From an uncultured Gemmatimonadota bacterium (GTDB lineage: Bacteria; Gemmatimonadota; Gemmatimonadetes; Gemmatimonadales; Gemmatimonadaceae), in assembly GCA_903882745.1 (NCBI GenBank), contig CAIRYG010000003.1, positions 248,001 to 312,000 on the forward strand: 64,000 bases of DNA, read 5' to 3'. This document shows, one piece after another, positions 43,079 through 54,110 of this stretch (position 1 is the first letter of the stretch; each line of letters starts with the position of its first letter). The position numbers and the translations under genes were made by a program. The notes beneath the pieces were generated by a model. It was not told the DNA's origin and did no database searches. It was given only the letters and a program-made list of their open reading frames with translations.

Positions 43079-44062
43079 TCAAAAAGCAGCCGCAAACCAA
43101 TGAGCGACCGTCGACTCCATAAAAAACCGCTGAGAAAATGGCAAACCTTCGACCCAGCCTACATGGCCACCCAATTCCGTGAAAAGTGGGCGCAGATTGT
43201 GGTTGCGACCGGCGATCACCGACACTTGGTCGAGAATAGCCGCCGGCAGAAATGGGTCGTTGCGAGCGCTTAGCAGTAACGTAGGCACCTGAATCCGATC
43301 CAAGAAGCCGATTGAGCTGGACTTTGCGTAGTAGTCCGCCGCACCACGAAAGCCGTGTACAGGGCCAGTCACGAGGTCATCGAATTCCCCGAATGTGCGG
43401 CATTCCAGGAGCTTTTTCCGGTCACAGAAGTCGGGATACTGCTCGAGTTTTGCGAGCGTCTTGGCCGTCAGCGTCTTCAAAAAGTGCTTCACGTACTGGC
43501 GCGCGAAGCCCTGCTCGAGGTGGCGCGACCCGGCGGCGAGATCAAAGGGGGTACTCACCGCTGCTGCGCGAACCACCTGCGGCGGGGTGGCGGACCCCTG
43601 CTCGCCGAGCCACTTCAGTGTGACATTGCCGCCCAGGGACACGCCGACCAGCACGATCGGCGTCTCCGGAGACTCGGAAATCAAGCGCCGGACCACAAGG
43701 TCGAGGTCTGTCGTCTCCCCAGAGTGGTACATACGCCGGGCGCTGTTCCGCTGGCCGTCACAGCTCCTGAAGAGCATCAGGTCGCCGCTCCAGCCGAATG
43801 CGCGAACCTGAGCCAGCAGACCGTGGGCGTATTTCGCGGTCAGCTTCCCCTCGAGCCCGTGCAACATCAGCAGGTGCGGAACCCCGGGCCGAGCACGGCC
43901 CATACGTGCGAGTGTGAGGTGATCGTCGTCGGGGGTGGTCCACCGCTCGAGGCGATCGTGCACCGTAGGCTGGTAGCGACCGAACTTCCCCCACACGGTC
44001 GGGAGGTGCGGTCCGGGAAGCCACCAGGCGGGCCGGAAGGATTCGGGGGAAAAATCGCGCAT
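43079..44062 (-). CDS. YheT family alpha/beta hydrolase
   Basis: A 327-residue hydrolase. It opens with the YheT/ABHD1 pattern FRPAWWLPGPHLPTVWGKFG and has the oxyanion segment LLMLHGLEGK. The nucleophile elbow is VGVSLGGN, the acid is in LSARNDPFLP, and the histidine is in ELGGHVGWVEG, so Ser-Asp-His is complete. Relatives are esterases or lipases of uncertain substrate, some with medium-chain ester activity. Lone gene with its own terminator, divergent from the ArsC-like/TerC operon. Confidence 0.92.
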   Translation of the reverse strand: MRDFSPESFRPAWWLPGPHLPTVWGKFGRYQPTVHDRLERWTTPDDDHLTLARMGRARPGVPHLLMLHGLEGKLTAKYAHGLLAQVRAFGWSGDLMLFRSCDGQRNSARRMYHSGETTDLDLVVRRLISESPETPIVLVGVSLGGNVTLKWLGEQGSATPPQVVRAAAVSTPFDLAAGSRHLEQGFARQYVKHFLKTLTAKTLAKLEQYPDFCDRKKLLECRTFGEFDDLVTGPVHGFRGAADYYAKSSSIGFLDRIQVPTLLLSARNDPFLPAAILDQVSVIAGRNHNLRPLFTELGGHVGWVEGLPFSQRFFMESTVAHWFAAAF

Positions 44063-44136
44063 CGGGTGATATTATAACGCGTGGCGTCGCACGGCAGTTG
44101 GTATTTGCGCCCAATGCACACTCAAGAGGAAGACGC

Positions 44137-44496
44137 GTGGAAGTCCAGGTATTCGGAACCCAGAAGAACCAGGATGTCCGAAAAGCGCTGCGCTTTTGGA
44201 GTGAGCGCCGCGTCAAAGTTCATTTTGTGGACCTCAAGGAGAAGGCTGCAAGTAAGGGCGAGCTGCAACGATTCACGCAGAAGTTCGGAATCAGCGCACT
44301 GATCGATAAGTCATCCAAGCGCTACGCGGAGCTCGGGCTCGGCGCGGGCCGCTACGATGACGCCAAGTGGATGCAGTGGCTGACCGAAGAGCCGCTGCTG
44401 TTGGTAATGCCGTTGACCCGCTGGCAGCACAAGGTCACCGTTGGGTACGCCGAATCGGACTGGAAGGACTGGGTCACTCAAGACAAAGGCTCGTAA
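44137..44496 (+). CDS. ArsC/Spx-fold protein lacking cysteine
   Basis: A 119-residue thioredoxin-fold protein. VEVQVFGTQKNQDVRKALRF is the position of the ArsC catalytic loop, but the active cysteine is replaced and the whole protein has no cysteine. The rest fits ArsC/Spx: RRVKVHFVDLKEKAASKGEL, FGISALIDKSSKRYAELGLG and PLLLVMPLTRWQHKVTVGYA. It therefore cannot reduce arsenate by the usual chemistry. GTG 44137 has GAGGA upstream. terC follows two bases after its stop. Confidence 0.8.
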   Translation: MEVQVFGTQKNQDVRKALRFWSERRVKVHFVDLKEKAASKGELQRFTQKFGISALIDKSSKRYAELGLGAGRYDDAKWMQWLTEEPLLLVMPLTRWQHKVTVGYAESDWKDWVTQDKGS

Positions 44497-44498
44497 CG

Positions 44499-45497
44499 AT
44501 GCTGCTGCTGTGGGTGGGATTCATTGCCTTCGTGTGCATGCTGCTCGCGCTCGACCTTGGCGTATTCAACAAGACCGAACATGCGCCCAGCGTGAAGGAA
44601 GCGCTAGCGTTTACGGCGATGACCGTTGCGCTCGCGGTGGCGTTCGGCGGCTTCATCTATGAAGGCTACGCGAACCACTGGGCCGGACTCGGCACCGTGA
44701 TCGATGCGGTTGACGGCCAGTACAATGGCGGCCGACTCGCGGCGGTAAAATTCTTCACGGGCTACATCGTGGAGATGAGCCTCTCGATGGACAACGTGTT
44801 TGTGATTGCGTTGATCTTCGAGCATCTCAAGGTGCCACGGACCTTGCAGCACCGCGTGCTCTTCTGGGGTGTTCTTGGTGCGCTCGTTATGCGCGGCGTG
44901 ATGATTGGCGGCGGCGCGGCGCTCGTTGCGCGCTATCACTTTGTGTTCTATATCTTCGGCGCCTTCTTGATCATTACGGCGCTCAAGATGCTCTTTGCCA
45001 AAGGCGAGAGCGAATCGCCCGAAGAGACCTCGATCGTGCGGTGGCTCAATAAACATTTCCGAGTGGCCAAGACTTTTCACGGACGCCACTTCGTGATCAC
45101 AGAAAATGGCAAGAAGGTGATTACGCCGCTCTTCGTGGCGCTGGTCCTTGTGGAGAGCACCGATCTCCTGTTTGCGGTGGATAGCATTCCCGCAATTTTT
45201 GCAATCACGACAGATGCGTTCCTGGTGTTCACCAGCAACGTGTTCGCCATTCTCTGTCTCCGATCCCTCTACTTTGGATTGGCCGGCATGATTGAAAAAT
45301 TCCGGTATCTCAAATTGAGCCTGGCACTGATTCTGGCACTCGTCGGCACCAAGATGCTGTTTGCCGACTGGCTCACGGAGCATGTGGGCGAAAAACAAAA
45401 CTTCATTATGCTGGGGGTTGTCGCGGGGATTCTCGCACTGGGCGCCCTCGCGAGTAGCGTGATCACGCCCGCCCGCCACCACAAAACCAAACCGTAG
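44499..45497 (+). CDS. TerC/Alx family membrane protein
   Basis: A 332-residue protein with about nine transmembrane helices. The two acidic membrane motifs of the family are present: VEMSLSMDNVFVIALIFEHL and VESTDLLFAVDSIPAIFAIT, the latter coordinating metal in models of Alx. Alx/TerC relatives export Mn2+ or assist metalation of secreted proteins. It starts two bases after the ArsC-like gene, and rmuC starts four bases after its stop, so the three are one operon. The substrate is inferred from the family. Confidence 0.92.
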   Translation: MLLLWVGFIAFVCMLLALDLGVFNKTEHAPSVKEALAFTAMTVALAVAFGGFIYEGYANHWAGLGTVIDAVDGQYNGGRLAAVKFFTGYIVEMSLSMDNVFVIALIFEHLKVPRTLQHRVLFWGVLGALVMRGVMIGGGAALVARYHFVFYIFGAFLIITALKMLFAKGESESPEETSIVRWLNKHFRVAKTFHGRHFVITENGKKVITPLFVALVLVESTDLLFAVDSIPAIFAITTDAFLVFTSNVFAILCLRSLYFGLAGMIEKFRYLKLSLALILALVGTKMLFADWLTEHVGEKQNFIMLGVVAGILALGALASSVITPARHHKTKP

Positions 45498-45501
45498 TTC
45501 G

Positions 45502-46536
45502 ATGTCTACAGAACTGCTGGTCGGTGCCGCGATTGTCCTGCAGTTGGTCATCCTGGCGGTGCTTCTGCTGCGCCGTCCCGCCGACCCGGCCGCGCAGATG
45601 GACGCGGCCATGCAGCGGGTACGCGACGAGCTCCAGCAGTCGCGCGGCGAACAGCAACGCACCGCCGGCGATTTGCGCAGCGAGATCAACGCGCGGCTCG
45701 ATTCGCAGATCACCGCGCTGCAGCGCGGGCTCGGCGAGATGCAGGCGCTGACCTCTGGTATGGACGATCTTCGCAAAGTGCTCGGCAACGTCAAGGTGCG
45801 CGGCATCTGGGGCGAGTATCAGCTGGGGGGAATTCTCGAGCAGTTCCTCACGAGCGCGCAGTATGTGGCGAACTTTGTACCGGATCCGACGTCGCGGGAA
45901 TCGGTGGAATACGCCGTACGCTTCCCAGGGCGCGATGGTGCGACCACGCCGCTCTATCTCCCGATCGACGCTAAGTTCCCGCAGGAAGATTTCCTACGAC
46001 TCGTTGACGCGTCCGAGAGTGGCAACGCCGACGATGTGCGTGCCGCGCGTGAAGGGTTGATGCGCGCGGTGCGGAAAGCCGCGAAGGATATCAGCACCAA
46101 GTATTTGCGTCCGCCAACGACGACGGATTTCGCCGTGATGTTCCTGCCAACAGAATCGCTCTTTGCCGAAGTGGCCCGCGAGCCCGGGCTGTTGGAGGAG
46201 ATGCAGCGCGAGTACCGGGTAAACCTCGCGGGACCGACAACCCTTGCGGCATTGCTCACCAGCCTGCGCGTTGGGTTCCACTCGCTGGCGATTGAACAAC
46301 GCGCAGGCGAGGTTCGGGAGCTCCTGGGGGCGGTCAAGGCAGAGTTCGGCAAGTTCAACGAAACAATCGCGCGCGCCCAGAAGCAGCTGGCCACGGTAGG
46401 GACGACCCTCGACGAAACGGGTCGTCGCACCCGGGCGATGGAGCGAAAATTGAGAGAGGTGGAGGCCGCACCTGGTCCTGCTGCCGAGCGCCTCCTCGAA
46501 CTTGGCCCCGGGCTTGGTGACGAGACTGAGACGTGA
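45502..46536 (+). CDS. rmuC: DNA recombination protein RmuC
   Basis: A 344-residue RmuC. An N-terminal membrane anchor (LLVGAAIVLQLVILAVLLLR) and a short coiled coil (about 32-85) precede the nuclease-like domain: KVRGIWGEYQLGGILEQFLT, LPIDAKFPQEDFLRLVD and FAVMFLPTESLFAEVAREPG. DAKFP is the conserved acidic-lysine motif of the PD-(D/E)XK-like fold. It is shorter than E. coli RmuC (475) mainly in the coiled coil. RmuC limits recombination at short inverted repeats, with recently reported antiviral roles. Third gene of its operon. Confidence 0.95.
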   Translation: MSTELLVGAAIVLQLVILAVLLLRRPADPAAQMDAAMQRVRDELQQSRGEQQRTAGDLRSEINARLDSQITALQRGLGEMQALTSGMDDLRKVLGNVKVRGIWGEYQLGGILEQFLTSAQYVANFVPDPTSRESVEYAVRFPGRDGATTPLYLPIDAKFPQEDFLRLVDASESGNADDVRAAREGLMRAVRKAAKDISTKYLRPPTTTDFAVMFLPTESLFAEVAREPGLLEEMQREYRVNLAGPTTLAALLTSLRVGFHSLAIEQRAGEVRELLGAVKAEFGKFNETIARAQKQLATVGTTLDETGRRTRAMERKLREVEAAPGPAAERLLELGPGLGDETET

Positions 46537-46588
46537 CGTGACGGAGGAGGAATCCGTCAATCTCGCGACAGCTTCCAGCCGGGACTAA

Positions 46589-47242
46589 ATGGCGTACATC
46601 ACCTGTTCGAACTGCGGCGCTAAGGCGCTTGAGATTGCCACGCTGTGCCCGCGCTGCCAGCGCCCCTTCCCCTCACGGGAGGAGCGCCGCGCGAGCCAGC
46701 CAGTGCAAAAACCAGCGCCCAAGGCCCCGTGGTATATGGCGGGGCTCGCGGTGTTGGTGATCGCCGGTGTGTGGATTGCGTGGAGCACGGCACGACAGGC
46801 CGCGGCAGATAAAAAGGCGGCGGCGGCTCGAGTCATTCCGGTCGAGGCGGTTCCCGCTCCCGATACGACCACAACCGCGATGTTGGACTCGACGGCGCTG
46901 AATCCCGCGCCCATTACACCACCGCCGGTCGCTCCAACACCAACACCAGCGCCAACACCGGCGCCAGCATCAGTATCAGCACGCGCGGAGCCTGTGGTTG
47001 AACTGCCTCGGGCGTTAGCCCCAAAACTCTCGGCCCCGAAGCGCTCTGCCCCGCCAGAGAGTGGGACATGGCAACATGGGGTTGTAGCACTTCCGGTGAA
47101 CGTTCGCGAGAAGTCAGCGCGCGGGGCAAAGGTGCTCCTCGTGCTGGCGAAGGGCGACACCGTACTAGTCGGTGAACAAATCACAGGCTGGACGCACGTG
47201 CGTGTCGATGGAATCGACGGCTGGGTCGACTCGCGTCGTCTC

Positions 47243-47266
<24 letters not shown>
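46589..47266 (+). CDS. Zinc-ribbon, membrane-anchored SH3b protein
   Basis: A 225-residue protein of three parts. An N-terminal zinc ribbon (CSNCGA at 6-11, CPRCQR at 20-25) precedes a transmembrane helix (WYMAGLAVLVIAGVWIAW, about 48-65), then a long Pro/Ala/Thr linker. The C-terminal bacterial SH3 domain reads LPVNVREKSARGAKVLLVLA, then GDTVLVGEQITGWTHVRVDG and DGWVDSRRL. SH3b usually binds cell-wall peptide. The zinc ribbon would be cytosolic. Possibly part of the ArsC-like/TerC/RmuC operon (52-base gap). Its 3' end overlaps the M1 peptidase gene by 24 bases, tail to tail. Confidence 0.85.
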
Positions 47267-49960
<2,694 letters not shown>

Positions 49961-50041
49961 GAGGGGGCGATGAAAGTGAGGCGGACTACGGACTACCGGA
50001 TTGTGGGCCGGTGGGGGCGGGGGGTCAAGGGACCGCCGGCG

Positions 50042-52036
50042 TTAAGCGCCCAGGACCGGAATGCCGATACCGGCGAGATAATCGAAGGTCTCGTCGTAGA
50101 ACGCGGGGGGGCGTGTGGGGTCCTCCTCATCACCGGGCGGGATGAAGATGGCCATACCTTGCCTAGCACGGGTCAAGAGAACCCGATAGGCGTTGAGGAG
50201 GTAGCGCTTTCTGATAGGATTTGTAGCACCGACCTTCTGCCACCTCGAGCCCTTGAACTCATTGTACGTCCACTTGTTTGCGGCTATTCGCAGGTCCGCG
50301 TCCCACGTGACAAGCGTCCAGTCGAGTTCGAGGCCCTGCACCTGGAATTCGGTGGCCGCGTCCTCGAGATAATAGCTCGAGCGCGTATCATTCCGGTCAC
50401 TGAGAAACCAATGCACCGGGTTCACTTGGATGCGCACGTCAATCGCATGAGGCTTCAGACGCTGAGCAGCGGAAGAAGCCACAAGCCCGAAGCGCTCCGT
50501 TCCCCTTGCGTTGTTTTTGATCCATCCTTTGGCGGCTTGCAGATCTCGCGTCAGCACAATCGGGTACTTTTCCAGCAACTCACGAGTGCACGACCGCGCC
50601 GCCTCGACTTCGAGATCCAAGATTGCGCGAACCAGATGGGATAGCCGCTCAGCACGAAAGGAGCGCATCGACGTCGCCAGATGGAGGTCGCTTGTGTACG
50701 AGACTCCCGTGTGATCCTTCAGTCTCGCGAGCGCATCCTCCGCCGCGTATTCCGATTCCGCGAGAGTCGAAGACACGTGAATCTTCCAGTTCGGGAATCG
50801 TTCGCGAGCGGCGTCCAACCATGCTGAGATTCCTGCCTCGCCTTTATGGATCTCCTGGCCACCGCCGACGAGACAAACGATGACTGCCCAGTCGACATGG
50901 CGATCGAGATAGGAAATCAAGAAGGCTGACTCCGACTCATCGAAGTCCGGCTGTCCCTTCTTCCGACGCATGAAATCAGAGGTCTGCTTGCGATCCCAAG
51001 CGCGTTGGGCCTCGTCGAAAATCACCAGATGGTCGCCAGGAGCATCCGCACTCCGCAGCGCATCGTCTCGGAAGTGATGGATGTTCTGGATGAACGTCTT
51101 GACGATTCGCCGAGCATCTCCCTTGCGTACCCGCTCCGTACCAGCCGCCTTCTGTTCGATGTAGTCGAGCGCAAGCACCTCTCGCAGCACTTCGACCAAC
51201 GGACCATTCCCAGACAGAAAAACCGAATGTTGCGCGTCCGGGCCAAGTCGCTTAGTCGCAAGGTTGAGTCCGACCAAGGTTTTTCCAGCCCCCGGCACAC
51301 CGGTGACGAAAACGATCGCCTTCTCGCGATTCACCTGCGCTAAATCTGCAATCCGCTCTACACACGCCGAGGTGGTCACGAGGTTCTTGGCCCCTGCATC
51401 GTTGCGCGTAATCGAATCCACCGAATGTTCTCGATAGAGCGCTCGTGCGGCCTCGATAATTGTGGGAGTTGGCCGGTACCGGCTCGCAGCCCAAGATACC
51501 GCGTCGATTGCAACTCCCGTTGCTTGTAGCTCCGCATCCATAAGCAATGCGCGCAGGCCAGCGGCATTGCAGTTCGCAGGCGGAAACACATGGTCGCGGA
51601 ACGGCGACCGAAAGGAGACGTCCGAACGCTTGGCATCGGTCGCGACAAGAATCGGAAAGATTGAGGCCTCGTGACTCGCCTCGTGGAAATTCTTGAGATC
51701 AAGCGCGTAGTCCCACACCTGATCGCGCCCGCTGCGATCGTATTCGCGTGCGCCCACCTTAAATTCGATCACCACGAGTGCGGCGCCGAGGATCACTACA
51801 ACATCGACGCGGCTCCCAATACGCGGCACGATGTACTCGAGGGTGACCGAGCCGTGTAGCCCGTCGAGCGCTTCGTGCAGAATCCCTATCTGCGCGCGCC
51901 ACGCATCGCGCTGTTCCTGTGTGATGTCGAAGCCCGATCCGTCCGCTAGCGTACCAAGGATTCTCGGCGCGGGCTCAGCTACGAAACGCGCAATCGTCTC
52001 GATCGTGTAATAGCTGGCGTTCGCTCCTAGGGGCAT
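50042..52036 (-). CDS. Schlafen-type helicase (DUF2075) with nuclease-like N-terminus
   Basis: A 664-residue protein. The N-terminal part has SRVDVVVILGAALVVIEFKV, a D-(n)-E-x-K arrangement like PD-(D/E)XK nucleases. A P-loop ATPase of the DUF2075/Schlafen group 3 helicase family follows: VFVTGVPGAGKTLVGLNLAT (Walker A), HLVIFDEAQRAWD (Walker B), with C-terminal motifs VQGLELDWTLVTWD and NAYRVLLTRARQGMAIFIPP as in SF1 helicases. ATG 52036 is used; TTG 52045 is upstream. It lies alone between housekeeping genes. A nucleic-acid-targeting, possibly antiviral, role is inference. Confidence 0.82.
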   Translation of the reverse strand: MPLGANASYYTIETIARFVAEPAPRILGTLADGSGFDITQEQRDAWRAQIGILHEALDGLHGSVTLEYIVPRIGSRVDVVVILGAALVVIEFKVGAREYDRSGRDQVWDYALDLKNFHEASHEASIFPILVATDAKRSDVSFRSPFRDHVFPPANCNAAGLRALLMDAELQATGVAIDAVSWAASRYRPTPTIIEAARALYREHSVDSITRNDAGAKNLVTTSACVERIADLAQVNREKAIVFVTGVPGAGKTLVGLNLATKRLGPDAQHSVFLSGNGPLVEVLREVLALDYIEQKAAGTERVRKGDARRIVKTFIQNIHHFRDDALRSADAPGDHLVIFDEAQRAWDRKQTSDFMRRKKGQPDFDESESAFLISYLDRHVDWAVIVCLVGGGQEIHKGEAGISAWLDAARERFPNWKIHVSSTLAESEYAAEDALARLKDHTGVSYTSDLHLATSMRSFRAERLSHLVRAILDLEVEAARSCTRELLEKYPIVLTRDLQAAKGWIKNNARGTERFGLVASSAAQRLKPHAIDVRIQVNPVHWFLSDRNDTRSSYYLEDAATEFQVQGLELDWTLVTWDADLRIAANKWTYNEFKGSRWQKVGATNPIRKRYLLNAYRVLLTRARQGMAIFIPPGDEEDPTRPPAFYDETFDYLAGIGIPVLGA

Positions 52037-52051
52037 GGATCTCAAGTTGTA

Positions 52052-52654
52052 TCAGAACCCATCCACCCGCCAGGGACCCGCCTCCGCCCGCCCCCGCACA
52101 TCACAGCCGTGCATGTGGTCGTTCACCAGCCCCATCGCTTGCATGAAGGCGTAGGCAGTGGTGGGCCCAACAAAGCTCCACCCGCGCGCCTTCAGCTCCT
52201 TGCTGAGTGCGGTCGATTCCGGCGTGCTGGGCATGGCGCGAAGCACGTCCAACGTCATACGCGCTGGTCGCGTGTGCGCTTCGGGTTCAAAGCGCCACAC
52301 AAAATCCGCCAACGACCCCTCGGTCTCAATCAACGCAATACACCGCCGCGCATTGTTGATCGTGCTCTCAATCTTCCCGCGGTGCCGCACAATCCCGGCA
52401 TCGCCTAACAATCGTGTCACATCTTGGGCCCCAAAGCTCGCGACACGCTCCAGGTCGAAATCCGCGAACGCGCGACGAAAATTCTCCCGCTTGCGCAGGA
52501 TCGTGAGCCAACTGAGCCCGCTCTGGAACCCCTCCAGCGAGATTTTCTCAAAGAGCCGACGGTCGTCGCGCACCGGAAAGCCCCATTCGCTGTCATGGTA
52601 CGCGATGTAGTCCGGCCCCGCCTGACACCACGAGCAGCGCGTTACCCCATCCAC
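52052..52654 (-). CDS. tag: DNA-3-methyladenine glycosylase I
   Basis: A 200-residue base-excision repair enzyme removing 3-methyladenine. RCSWCQAGPDYIAYHDSEWG has the N-terminal zinc Cys and His; LEGFQSGLSWLTILRKRENF holds the catalytic region, and the C-terminal ligands are in LVNDHMHGCDV. RHRGKIESTINNARRCI is also typical. GTG 52654 places the start a few residues before RCSWC, as in E. coli Tag. Upstream GTG/TTG codons to 52693 would add an Ala/Val stretch without homology. It stops 15 bases before the Schlafen-type gene start. Confidence 0.95.
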   Translation of the reverse strand: MDGVTRCSWCQAGPDYIAYHDSEWGFPVRDDRRLFEKISLEGFQSGLSWLTILRKRENFRRAFADFDLERVASFGAQDVTRLLGDAGIVRHRGKIESTINNARRCIALIETEGSLADFVWRFEPEAHTRPARMTLDVLRAMPSTPESTALSKELKARGWSFVGPTTAYAFMQAMGLVNDHMHGCDVRGRAEAGPWRVDGF

Positions 52655-52778
52655 TGTAAAAAGACCGCTGGCCGCCACAAACACTCCCGCCAAGAGCGTG
52701 GTAAATCACAAGAGCTCGCCGTATCGTATAATAGATGGGGGTTACACCCCCGTGCGTACACACCCTGCCTATCCGACC

Positions 52779-54098
52779 ATGACCACTCGTCGCGATTTCT
52801 TCTCGGTTTCCGCCGCATCCGCCGCCGCACTCGCACTCGGCGCTGACGCACTCGGCGCTGACACACTCGGCGCGCACACCGCGCACGCACAAGGAAAACC
52901 CGCCGCACCAGAACTTCCGCCCGCTATCAAAGCGCTGACCTCAATGAAGGCGCTCGCTAAACCCATCACCGTCGACGAACGGCGCGCACGCCTCGACAAG
53001 GCGCGCACCCTCATGAAAGCCAACAACATCGACGCGCTGATGCTCACCGGCGGCACCTCGATGGAATACTTCACAGGCATCCGCTGGGGACTCAGCGAGC
53101 GCCTGCTCACGGCAATCATTCCCGTGAAAGGATCGGCGTTCCTCGTCACACCGAAATTCGAAGAAGAGCGCGCCATGGAGCAGGCACACCTCGGCCCCCT
53201 CGGGAAAGACGCCGATGTGTATGCGTGGGAAGAAGACGAAAGCCCCTACGAACTCATCGCCAAAGGGTTCAAAGCCCGTGGCCTCTCGAGCGCCACCATC
53301 GGCGCCGAAGAAACGGTCCGATTCCAGTACGTCGATGGCGCACAGCATCTGAGCGCCATGAAAGTCGTGAGCGGAACCCCCATCACGGCCGGCTGCCGCA
53401 TGGTCAAGGACGCGCACGAAATCGCCCTCATGCGGCTCGCCAGCCAAGTGACGCTCAAAGCCTACGAGGCTGCCTGGAAGTCGCTCAAAGAAGGGATGAC
53501 GCAGGACGACTTTGCGAAACTCGTGTCCCAAGCACACCATCAGCTGGGCTTCGACGGCTCTGCCGGCGTTCAAGTTGGAAAATACTCCGCGCTTCCCCAC
53601 GGATCGACCACGCCGCAGGTCGTACGCGAAGGATCGATCCTGCTGATCGACGGCGGATGCAAAGTTGAAGGCTACTCGAGCGATCTCTCGCGTACCTTCG
53701 TGCTCGGTAAGGCCACGCAGCGCATGAAAGACGTCTTTGAGATCGAGCACAAAGCGCAGACGACGGCCGTGAAAACTGCTCGCCCGGGCTTGCCCTGCGA
53801 GGCGGTCGATGCCGCCGCGCGCAAGGTGATTACCGATGCTGGATTCGGTCCCGACTACAAGTATTTCTCACACCGCGTCGGACACGGGATGGGAATGGAC
53901 GGACACGAGTGGCCATATCTGGTGCGCGGGAACAAACTTCCGCTGCAGCCTGGCATGGTCTTCAGCGACGAACCCGGGATCTACATTCCGGGCGAGTTCG
54001 GGATCCGACTTGAGGACGATATGGTCATCACCGAAAATGGCGCGGAACTCTTCACGCCACAGAGCCCAAGTCTCGAAAAGCCGTTCGCCACCCCCTGA
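52779..54098 (+). CDS. M24 family metallopeptidase, Tat-exported
   Basis: A 439-residue creatinase-N/M24 peptidase (X-Pro dipeptidase or aminopeptidase P-like). MTTRRDFFSVSAASAAALAL is a twin-arginine signal, so it is exported folded. The creatinase-N domain begins near residue 65; the catalytic half has the five metal ligands: Asp in LLIDGGC and SSDLSRTF, His in HRVGHGMGMDG, Glu in DEPGIY and RLEDDMVIT. The signal contains a 15-bp tandem repeat. The barrel protein gene starts 13 bases after its stop. Confidence 0.93.
   Translation: MTTRRDFFSVSAASAAALALGADALGADTLGAHTAHAQGKPAAPELPPAIKALTSMKALAKPITVDERRARLDKARTLMKANNIDALMLTGGTSMEYFTGIRWGLSERLLTAIIPVKGSAFLVTPKFEEERAMEQAHLGPLGKDADVYAWEEDESPYELIAKGFKARGLSSATIGAEETVRFQYVDGAQHLSAMKVVSGTPITAGCRMVKDAHEIALMRLASQVTLKAYEAAWKSLKEGMTQDDFAKLVSQAHHQLGFDGSAGVQVGKYSALPHGSTTPQVVREGSILLIDGGCKVEGYSSDLSRTFVLGKATQRMKDVFEIEHKAQTTAVKTARPGLPCEAVDAAARKVITDAGFGPDYKYFSHRVGHGMGMDGHEWPYLVRGNKLPLQPGMVFSDEPGIYIPGEFGIRLEDDMVITENGAELFTPQSPSLEKPFATP
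52833..52877 (+). repeat. 15-bp repeat within the Tat signal region
   Basis: GCACTCGGCGCTGAC occurs twice exactly (52833-52847, 52848-52862) and a third time with changes (52863-52877), encoding ALGAD-ALGAD-TLGAH in the hydrophobic/c-region of the signal peptide. Copy change would keep the frame and lengthen or shorten the signal. Confidence 0.85.
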
Positions 54099-54110
54099 TC
54101 TCGGAGTTGC

